DNA of 11,007 bases from DATJHM01 sp035493895 (GTDB lineage Bacteria > Chloroflexota > Ktedonobacteria > Ktedonobacterales > Ktedonobacteraceae), in contig DATJHM010000102.1 in assembly GCA_035493895.1 (NCBI GenBank), positions 1-11,007 of the forward strand. Reading direction: 5' to 3'. Made by a program: the position numbers and the translations under genes. Within the stretch, counting starts at the first letter, position 1, and each line of letters opens with the position of its first letter. A model generated the notes under the pieces. That model was not told the DNA's origin. It made no database searches and saw nothing but the letters and a program-made list of their open reading frames with translations. This document shows positions 6,371-11,007 of this stretch, piece after piece.

Positions 6371-6754
6371 ATGGAAAACCTGGAAATTCGGGCCGCCCTG
6401 GATCGGCACTGGGCCGCCTCCGCGGCTGGTGATATTGAAGCGGAACACGAGATCTATCATGACGACGTCCTGGTCGAGTATCCTCAGTCGGGCGAGCGAA
6501 TCCGCGGTCGTCACAACATTCAGGCCCTTCGCGGACACCACCCGGCGAAGCTGAGCTTCACTATCCGGCGCATCCTGGGGAGCGGCGATCTCTGGATCAC
6601 CGAGTACGTGCTCAGCTATAACGAGCAGCCAACGCAAACCGTCAGCATTATGGAGTTTCGCGATGGCAAGGTTGCCCGCGAGACACAGTACTTTGCCGAT
6701 CCGTTTGAGCCACCTGCCTGGCGAACTCAGTGGGTCGAGCACCAGGAGAAATAG
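6371..6754 (+). CDS. SnoaL-like / NTF2-fold small protein
   Basis: A 127-residue cytoplasmic protein of the SnoaL-like, NTF2-superfamily fold, a cone-shaped alpha+beta barrel used for ketosteroid-isomerase-like, cyclase, dehydratase or plain ligand-binding roles. The N-terminal helix ALDRHWAASAAGDIEAEHEI (9-28) leads to IYHDDVLVEYPQSGERIRGR (28-47), the usual pattern of this group. Later strands are SFTIRRILGSGDLWITEYVL (62-81) and VSIMEFRDGKVARETQYFAD (91-110), ending in the PFEPPAWR tail common to these proteins. A ribosome binding site AGGGAG (6358-6363) lies 7 bases before ATG, and the stop is TAG 6752-6754. It stands alone, divergent from the binding-protein gene, and is bracketed by 21-bp direct repeats, so transfer as a unit is conceivable. 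The fold call is good; the function is unknown and many relatives are uncharacterised. Confidence 0.88.
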   Translation: MENLEIRAALDRHWAASAAGDIEAEHEIYHDDVLVEYPQSGERIRGRHNIQALRGHHPAKLSFTIRRILGSGDLWITEYVLSYNEQPTQTVSIMEFRDGKVARETQYFADPFEPPAWRTQWVEHQEK

Positions 6755-6841
6755 TTTGGTAAAAACTGCGGAGATCTCTATTTTATGGGATCTGTCAGGT
6801 TTCAGGGCAAAAACTGCTCACATTTCTTCAGGTCATTTACC

Positions 6842-6862
6842 ATTGAGAAGCGCCGCTCGTGT
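6842..6862 (+). repeat. Direct repeat flanking the SnoaL-like gene, right copy
   Basis: Starts ATTGAGAAGCGCCGCTCG and matches 6207-6227 at 20 of 21 positions, same orientation, 635 bp apart. It lies in the 3' spacer of the small gene. Confidence 0.75.
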
Positions 6863-6911
6863 CCTCTTACCAGACGTGCGGGACCTGAGCCGTGAGGGGA
6901 GGCGGTGTGCT

Positions 6912-6953
6912 ACCAACGTAGATCAGCAGACTTCTCTGCCGATCTACGTTGGT
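6912..6953. terminator. Long hairpin between convergent genes
   Basis: ACCAACGTAGATC (6912-6924) pairs with GATCTACGTTGGT (6941-6953) over 13 perfect bases. After one mismatch, GCAGA (6926-6930) pairs with TCTGC (6935-6939) around the tetraloop CTTC. It lies between the ends of the SnoaL-like gene and the dehydrogenase gene, a place where a bidirectional terminator is expected. A clear T-tract is missing on both strands, so it may act as a 3'-end stabiliser instead. Confidence 0.5.
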
Positions 6954-6972
6954 GATAGTTTCACTCGACTAG

Positions 6973-7953
6973 CTAGTCTCGCCAGTCGAAGATGGTCGCT
7001 AATTTTTCCGGGGGACTTTGTAAAAGATTCCGGTAGATCTGGCCTGCGTGCTGTGGATTTGCTACTGTGTACAGATTGCTGGTATCGAGGCGTCCCTCGC
7101 TGAGCCAGTGCAGGGCGGCATCCAGGTTTTCCCAGATGCTGTTCTGGCGGAACTCGGTGGCATGCATGGGCAGTTCCCACTCCCAGCCGCTGCGGAGGAC
7201 GACATAACGATGGAAGATCTCCGAGAGCAACGGGTGAGCGAAAAGTTCGGTGCGACGCTGCCAGGGGAGCCCGATCATGACCACTTCTCCGCGCTTGCGC
7301 ACGATGCGGCAGGCATCCAGGACGGCTTGCTCATGGCCGGAGCACTCCAGGGCCAGCGCCACATTTCCGACGACCTGAGGGTCATTCAGAGGCACTTCAG
7401 GAACGGTCTGAATGCCTGGGATGCCCTGGAGCAGGTGCCGTCTGGCTTCAATGGGATCGCTGGCAAGCACGCTATAGCCGCAAAGCGCAAAGACACGCGC
7501 GGCAAAATATCCCACCTGTCCCAGCCCGGTCACGAGGACCGTGGCGGGCGGGCGCGCCGTAGTGGTCGTGAGTGTGGACATCGAGACGCTCATCATGCGG
7601 GCAAAGACGGCGGACTCGGGCGTCAGGTCAGCGGGCAGGGGCAGCAGCTTCTCCCGTTCCATGCGCTGATAGGAGCTGTGTGGTCCCATACAAAAGGCGA
7701 AATCTCCAGGTCGAAGATCATTGATCTGTTCGCCAACCTCTGTCACCTGGAAGACAGCCGCATAGCCTGGACTGGGGCCGAAGCGGTGCGCTGGATTTTG
7801 ATAGCCTGCGAGCTCTGTCCCCGCGCTGATCAGCGAGACCAGCGTACGGCCGATGACCTCGTGTGGTCCCAGGGGCGTCGTGGGAATAGTTTCAAACAGA
7901 AGCTCGGCGTGTTGCGGCTCTGTAAAGATCACCCGATGGATTTCAGGCACCAT
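6973..7953 (-). CDS. Medium-chain dehydrogenase/reductase, zinc-cysteine lacking
   Basis: An oxidoreductase of the medium-chain dehydrogenase (zinc alcohol dehydrogenase-like) superfamily, 326 residues, cytoplasmic. The N-terminal GroES-like half has SLISAGTELAGYQ (40-52) where classical alcohol dehydrogenases have a catalytic zinc cysteine, and GYAAVFQVTEVGEQINDLRPGDFAF at 63-87. No cluster of four structural-zinc cysteines is present. The Rossmann half starts VLVTGLGQVGYFAARVFAL (139-157), the GxGxxG dinucleotide site, with D166 at the end of the second strand, which favours NAD(H) over NADP(H). Such SAGTEL-type proteins act on sugars, polyols or chlorophyllide-like substrates; the substrate here is unknown. 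The gene begins 15 bases after the stop of the TIM-barrel gene, clearly the same operon. GGAGG (7956-7960) is only 2 bases from this ATG, so the next codon, GTG at 7948-7950, may be the true start. Confidence 0.88.
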   Translation of the reverse strand: MVPEIHRVIFTEPQHAELLFETIPTTPLGPHEVIGRTLVSLISAGTELAGYQNPAHRFGPSPGYAAVFQVTEVGEQINDLRPGDFAFCMGPHSSYQRMEREKLLPLPADLTPESAVFARMMSVSMSTLTTTTARPPATVLVTGLGQVGYFAARVFALCGYSVLASDPIEARRHLLQGIPGIQTVPEVPLNDPQVVGNVALALECSGHEQAVLDACRIVRKRGEVVMIGLPWQRRTELFAHPLLSEIFHRYVVLRSGWEWELPMHATEFRQNSIWENLDAALHWLSEGRLDTSNLYTVANPQHAGQIYRNLLQSPPEKLATIFDWRD

Positions 7954-7968
7954 TGCCTCCTTTGGCTG

Positions 7969-8784
7969 CTAGAGCAGTGAACGAATATAGCTGGCTCCCT
8001 GGATATAATCTTGCTCGGCCCCCATATGTTCAAGCATCAGGGGGGTATCGGGGTCCAGGCGAGCCATCTCGGCCAGGAGCGTACGATAGTCCAGCGTGCC
8101 CTGACCGGGGCATGCTTCATCCAGATGGACCGTCAACGTGTCACTCAGACGAATATCTTTGGCGTGGCAGCTTTTGATCCAGGGACCGAGGATCTCAAAG
8201 CACTCACGCAGCAGGGCGCTGTTCGAAAAATAGAGTTGTGGGCTGGAGATCCAGTTGACGGGATCGAGATGGACCGCGAAACGGGGACGATCAATGGCCT
8301 TGATCAAGCGGAGATAGGACTCAGGCGTATCGGGAAATGCCCAGGGCATTGCCTCCAATGTATAAAAAGTACGTGTGGGTTGGACGGCATCGATAATCTC
8401 GCGAACAGTCTCCACGATCAATTGAAAGGTTTCTTCGTTCAGGTTATCCGGGTGTGGGGCGTCCCACTGCGTGGTACTACGCGAGCCAGCAATATTGACG
8501 CAACAGCGTGCGCCGATCTGTTCGGCCAGAGCAAGCTGGCGCTGGTTGAGAGCAATAGCCGCCTGACGTGTCTCTTCATCGGGACTGAGGGGATTACTCC
8601 AGGCACCGACTTCGGCGATGAGAATATCGGCCTGTTGCGCAGCTTCTGCATAGGTGCGTACCTCGTCAGCATTGGCAGTTCCGTTTACGGGGCAATATGC
8701 AGCTCTACAACCAAGTTGTTGCAGGGCGGTGATCCAGGCTTCCGGGGTCTTGCACTCGCGCAGAATAGGCATTCCTAACCTCAT
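7969..8784 (-). CDS. Xylose-isomerase-like TIM-barrel protein (sugar phosphate isomerase/epimerase family)
   Basis: A 271-residue protein of the xylose-isomerase-like TIM-barrel superfamily, whose members isomerise or epimerise keto- and aldo-sugars, or dehydrate or decarboxylate related acids, with a divalent metal. The four expected metal ligands are all visible at strand ends: E144 in YTLEAMPW, D174 in VHLDPVNW, H207 in SCHAKD and E252 in MLEHMG. A conserved-looking lysine, K209, follows the histidine. I chose ATG at 8784 because AAGGAG lies 5-6 bases before it; an upstream TTG at 8817 in the same frame has no ribosome binding site and would add residues of no family resemblance. It is the first gene of a two-gene operon with the dehydrogenase, a pairing typical of catabolic routes that oxidise a polyol or sugar and then isomerise it. 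Substrate unknown; fold and metal site are firm. Confidence 0.9.
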   Translation of the reverse strand: MRLGMPILRECKTPEAWITALQQLGCRAAYCPVNGTANADEVRTYAEAAQQADILIAEVGAWSNPLSPDEETRQAAIALNQRQLALAEQIGARCCVNIAGSRSTTQWDAPHPDNLNEETFQLIVETVREIIDAVQPTRTFYTLEAMPWAFPDTPESYLRLIKAIDRPRFAVHLDPVNWISSPQLYFSNSALLRECFEILGPWIKSCHAKDIRLSDTLTVHLDEACPGQGTLDYRTLLAEMARLDPDTPLMLEHMGAEQDYIQGASYIRSLL

Positions 8785-8848
8785 CAGAGCTCCTTTCGAT
8801 GATCCCGATCCACACAAGGAAATCGGGCAATAGCAGGCATATATGAGT

Positions 8849-8879
8849 ATTATAGTACTAGCCTCATGCGAGAGTGCAA
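8849..8879 (-). promoter_or_regulatory. Putative promoter of the isomerase-dehydrogenase operon
   Basis: On the minus strand, TTGCAC (8874-8879) is followed after 19 bases by a perfect TATAAT (8849-8854), about 65 bases before the ATG at 8784. The spacer is 1-2 bases long by sigma-70 standards. A small hairpin CCCGAT/ATCGGG (8804-8809 and 8822-8827) lies in the implied leader. Confidence 0.5.
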
Positions 8880-8917
8880 GCAGGGTTTGAAAATTATGCT
8901 ACGTTGAGGGTACATGG

Positions 8918-10459
8918 TCAAACGTTTGCTACCGCTTCCAACACTTGCGCAACTGGTGGCAAAGAACGTGCAATAGGGACGGGGCTTGCGGCGAGACTTG
9001 CCCAGAGATGATGGGTCGCATAGGCGCGCCAGGGACGCCACGCCTCGGCCTGCTTCTCGATACTTTTCGCATTGACGACGATTCCTTGCTGTTCGAGAGC
9101 GCGCCGCAAACCAAGATCGGCGGCCGGGAACGCATCGGGATCGCCAAGGGCGCGCATCGCAATATAAGATGCCGTCCAGGGTCCTATGCCTGGAAGGTGT
9201 TGTAGTTGTGCGATGGTGCTCTCTCGATCGGCAGTGGGATCGAGAACTAAGCCGTCTTCCGCGACCGCATGCGCAAGGGCTTGCAGGGCCTTGATGCGCG
9301 CGCCCGTCAGTCCAAGACCACCAAGGTCTGCACACGCGATGACCTGCGGACTCGGAAAGAGATGCGTGAGCGCTCCCTGTGGCTGTTCAAGAGGAGCGCC
9401 AAAGGCCGTCACAATTCGTCTGGCTAGCGTTCGCGCGCCCGCTACTGAGATTTGTTGTCCCAAAATGGCTCGTACTGCGAGCTCAAATCCGTTGATCGTC
9501 CCCGGGATACGCAGGCCGGGGCGAGCGGCGATGAGCGGCGCGAGCAGTGGGTCGGCTGCCAGGACCGAGGCCACCGAATCCGGGATAGAATCGATATCAA
9601 AGAGTTGTCGACAGCGTTGAACGATCAGATTGAGATCGCTGAGGTCCGTCAGATGTAAGTGCAGCAGGACGGAATGGGTTCGCTCCATCGGCTCCAGTTC
9701 GATGATCCCGTGGGAGTGTGGGAGCGTAACGGTGCGTCGATAGCTTTTCTCACTTGCCTCCTCGACCCCTGGAACTGCCCGCTTTTCGAAGTACGAGAGA
9801 AGATTGGTGGCGTTAAACGGGGGACGATACTGCAAGCGTAATGTCAGCTTGCCCTCTCCTCGCTGCTCAGATTGTGGGCGTCGACGAAAGTCCGAAGGCG
9901 CGCAGCCAAACGCAGCATGCATGGACTCGTTGAATTGCCGGATGCTACTAAAACCGGCAGTAAAGGCGATGGTCGTGAGTGAAAGATCTGTCTGATCGAT
10001 CAGGAGGCGAGCCGTCTGGGAGCGGCGTGTGCGTGCCAGTGCCAGTGGACCGACGCCCACCTCCGCCACCAGCTCACGATGCAGATGTCGCTCGCTGACA
10101 GCCAGACGCTCTGCCAGACCAGCAACGCCCTCGGTATCCACAACGCCCTCAGCGATCAGCCGCAACGCGCGAGCAACCAGGTCCGCGCGCACATTCCACT
10201 CAGGCGAGCCGGGACTGGCTTCCGGGTGGCAACGGCGACAGGCACGAAAGCCTGCCGCTTCTGCCGCCGCTGCGCACGAATAGAAGCGTACATGTGCTGC
10301 ATAGGGAGTCCGCGCCGGGCAAATCGGCCGACAGTAGATTCCCGTGGTCGTGACCGCCGTAAAGAAAAGTCCATCGAAGCGAGTATCACGACTACAAAGA
10401 GCACGATAACAAAGGTCGAAATCTGTGATGATATGTCGTGTTTCCATACTATGTAGCAT
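8918..10459 (-). CDS. alkA: Ada-AraC-AlkA fusion: DNA-3-methyladenine glycosylase with methylation-sensing regulator
   Basis: A 513-residue fusion that joins alkylation sensing, gene activation and base excision. Residues 14-80 are the Ada metal-binding domain: C43, C47, C74 and C77 have exactly the spacing of the zinc cysteines of E. coli Ada, where the first accepts methyl groups from phosphotriesters. Residues about 90-193 are an AraC-type helix-turn-helix (AERLAVSERHLHRELVAEVG; IAFTAGFSSIRQFNESM). Residues 204-280 are the AlkA N-terminal domain, then a HhH-GPD fold with the hairpin LPGIGPWTASYIAMRAL (422-438) and the catalytic aspartate D448 in FPAADLGLRRAL. The Ada methyltransferase domain is absent, but a separate ogt lies divergently next door. 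Neither ATG 10459 nor ATG 10447 has a Shine-Dalgarno. The inner start makes the cysteines 39, 43, 70 and 73, almost the E. coli Ada numbers, and may be the true one. The gene probably activates itself after methylation. Confidence 0.95.
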   Translation of the reverse strand: MLHSMETRHIITDFDLCYRALCSRDTRFDGLFFTAVTTTGIYCRPICPARTPYAAHVRFYSCAAAAEAAGFRACRRCHPEASPGSPEWNVRADLVARALRLIAEGVVDTEGVAGLAERLAVSERHLHRELVAEVGVGPLALARTRRSQTARLLIDQTDLSLTTIAFTAGFSSIRQFNESMHAAFGCAPSDFRRRPQSEQRGEGKLTLRLQYRPPFNATNLLSYFEKRAVPGVEEASEKSYRRTVTLPHSHGIIELEPMERTHSVLLHLHLTDLSDLNLIVQRCRQLFDIDSIPDSVASVLAADPLLAPLIAARPGLRIPGTINGFELAVRAILGQQISVAGARTLARRIVTAFGAPLEQPQGALTHLFPSPQVIACADLGGLGLTGARIKALQALAHAVAEDGLVLDPTADRESTIAQLQHLPGIGPWTASYIAMRALGDPDAFPAADLGLRRALEQQGIVVNAKSIEKQAEAWRPWRAYATHHLWASLAASPVPIARSLPPVAQVLEAVANV

Positions 10460-10462
10460 AGT
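10448..10462. promoter_or_regulatory. 15-bp palindrome over the ada-alkA start
   Basis: ACTATG-TAG-CATAGT, perfect 6-bp arms. It covers the first possible start codon (10457-10459) and ends one base before the second (10445-10447). It could be a binding site for a dimeric regulator, or a small leader hairpin if translation starts at 10447. Confidence 0.35.
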
Positions 10463-10480
10463 CGAAAGATGGCGATGGCG

Positions 10481-10552
10481 CTAGCGGTTTTCGGACATCG
10501 TCACCTATCCCTCCGCTGCAAAAACACAGTGATCATGTCCGAAAACCGCCAG
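10481..10552. repeat. Long inverted repeat between ada-alkA and ogt
   Basis: GCGGTTTTCGGACAT (10484-10498) and ATGTCCGAAAACCGC (10535-10549) are perfect 15-base complements. After one mismatch the pairing continues with CT/AG, giving 17 of 18 between 10481-10498 and 10535-10552. The 36 bases between contain a further TCAC/GTGA pairing (10501-10504 and 10529-10532). It occupies much of the 218-bp divergent promoter region. There is no T-tract, and it is too long for a simple operator. It may be a small non-autonomous repeat element or a remnant. Confidence 0.65.
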
Positions 10553-10591
10553 ACACTGTTTGTTTTCAGGTGTAGGATAAAGGGTACCCAT

Positions 10592-10610
10592 AGACAAGCC
10601 GCGCCTCTAC
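10592..10610 (+). repeat. Dispersed 19-bp repeat, copy 2
   Basis: AGACAAGCCGCGCCTCTAC, matching 4056-4074 at 18 of 19 positions in the same orientation. The 8-base palindrome GGGTACCC (10582-10589) lies just to its left. Confidence 0.7.
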
Positions 10611-10618
10611 GGTGGGCA

Positions 10619-10646
10619 TTGGCAATCATCGAAAAGGTGATATCTA
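10619..10646 (+). promoter_or_regulatory. Weak candidate promoter of the ogt gene
   Basis: TTGGCA (10619-10624), 16 bases, TATCTA (10641-10646), about 30 bases before the GTG start. The -35 box matches at 5 of 6 positions, the -10 box poorly. No good -10 box was found on the opposite strand for ada-alkA. Confidence 0.25.
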
Positions 10647-10677
10647 CGTTTTACCACATCGCGAAAGGTGGATACTG

Positions 10678-11007
10678 GTGAAAACATTATACTACGATTC
10701 TTTCGATTCTCCGATTGGAACTATCGTACTTGTTGTCGATGGCGAGCAACTCTGTTCGCTGGATTATGCGGATTATGAGTCGCGTATGATGGCTCTGTTG
10801 CAGAAACGCTATGGGAAGGTTGATCTGATACAGACAAGCGATCCATGTGGTTTTAGCAGCTGTATGCGCGCATATTTCGCAGGCGATTATCGCTGCCTGG
10901 ATGATATTCCTGTGAATACAGGAGGCACCGTTTTTCAGCAGCAGGTCTGGTCGGCGTTGCGTACGATCCCGGTCGGGACGACGATGACCTATGGCGGGCT
11001 GGCAGTA
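10678..11007 (+). CDS. ogt: Methylated-DNA--protein-cysteine methyltransferase (Ogt type), cut by window end
   Basis: The first 110 codons of an O6-alkylguanine-DNA alkyltransferase, a suicide enzyme that moves the alkyl group from O6-guanine to its own cysteine. The N-terminal domain begins MKTLYYDSFDSPIGTIVLVV (1-20), the usual pattern of a beta-strand with a conserved SPIG turn. The C-terminal domain starts at FQQQVWSALRTIPVGTTMTY, then GGLA, the family signature just before the active-site PCHR motif, which lies beyond the window. The start is GTG with AAAGGTGG (10664-10671), 6 bases upstream. It faces away from the ada-alkA gene, and the two probably form one alkylation-damage response locus sharing a 218-bp control region. 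Intactness and the catalytic cysteine cannot be checked here. Confidence 0.93.
   Translation, partial: MKTLYYDSFDSPIGTIVLVVDGEQLCSLDYADYESRMMALLQKRYGKVDLIQTSDPCGFSSCMRAYFAGDYRCLDDIPVNTGGTVFQQQVWSALRTIPVGTTMTYGGLAV

Noticed and set aside
6018..6554. Plus-strand open frame of 178 codons
   Set aside because: It overlaps the SnoaL-like gene in another frame. Its first part is AT-rich spacer with a composition unlike a protein, and the SnoaL-like frame has the ribosome binding site and the family pattern.
6758..6817. GGTAAAAACTGC and GGCAAAAACTGC, 48 bp apart
   Set aside because: A 12-base pair with one mismatch is within chance, and no further structure links the two.
7048..7980. Plus-strand open frame of 310 codons
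   Set aside because: Antisense shadow of the dehydrogenase gene, whose cofactor motif and operon position are clear.
8011..8778. Plus-strand open frame of 255 codons
   Set aside because: Antisense shadow of the TIM-barrel gene, which keeps all four metal ligands in the other strand.
8850..9335. Minus-strand open frame of 161 codons
   Set aside because: Same-strand overlap with the AlkA part of the fusion in another frame; rich in Arg, Ser and Cys, with no family resemblance.

Overview
The window reads as ordinary chromosomal DNA of a free-living, GC-moderate bacterium with long, repeat-rich intergenic spaces. The best guess, from the look of the proteins (lipoprotein solute-binding protein, YtcJ-type amidohydrolase, MmyB-type regulator remnant, GH43 remnant) and the spacers, is a Ktedonobacteria-like member of the Chloroflexota. 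This is an inference from recognition, not a database result. No phage, plasmid, CRISPR, rRNA or tRNA feature was seen.

Left part (1-3450): an almost complete YtcJ-type metal-dependent amidohydrolase runs leftward off the window edge. Behind it lie about 1.6 kb with no intact gene. First comes a repeat-rich spacer carrying two complementary, permuted halves of one palindromic unit (1833-1879 and 2111-2157). Then come three broken genes in a row: an unidentified C-terminal fragment, the C-terminal half of a glycoside hydrolase family 43 enzyme, and the ligand-binding half of an MmyB-type regulator that has lost its helix-turn-helix. A perfect 13-bp stem-loop sits at the seam between the last two.

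Middle part (3451-6972): a YbaK/EbsC-type aminoacyl-tRNA deacylase on the plus strand converges on a lipoprotein solute-binding protein of the peptide/nickel ABC family on the minus strand. The space between them is filled by inverted repeats. Divergent from the binding protein, across about 510 bp holding a perfect 17-bp palindrome, is a small SnoaL/NTF2-fold gene flanked by two 21-bp near-identical direct repeats. A long perfect-ended hairpin follows it.

Right part (6973-11007): on the minus strand a xylose-isomerase-like TIM-barrel protein and a medium-chain dehydrogenase without the usual zinc cysteine form a two-gene operon with 15 bp between them and a clear TATAAT upstream. They probably act together on a sugar or polyol derivative. 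Next is an alkylation-repair locus: a three-part Ada(N-terminal)-AraC-AlkA fusion on the minus strand, divergent from a separate ogt-type methyltransferase on the plus strand that is cut by the window end. Together they cover phosphotriester sensing, 3-methylpurine excision and O6-alkylguanine reversal. The space between them contains a short palindrome over the ada-alkA start and a long inverted repeat.

No convincing new defence or mobile system is present. The points most worth a second look are the repeat families, the operon of uncertain substrate, and the regulatory DNA of the repair locus.
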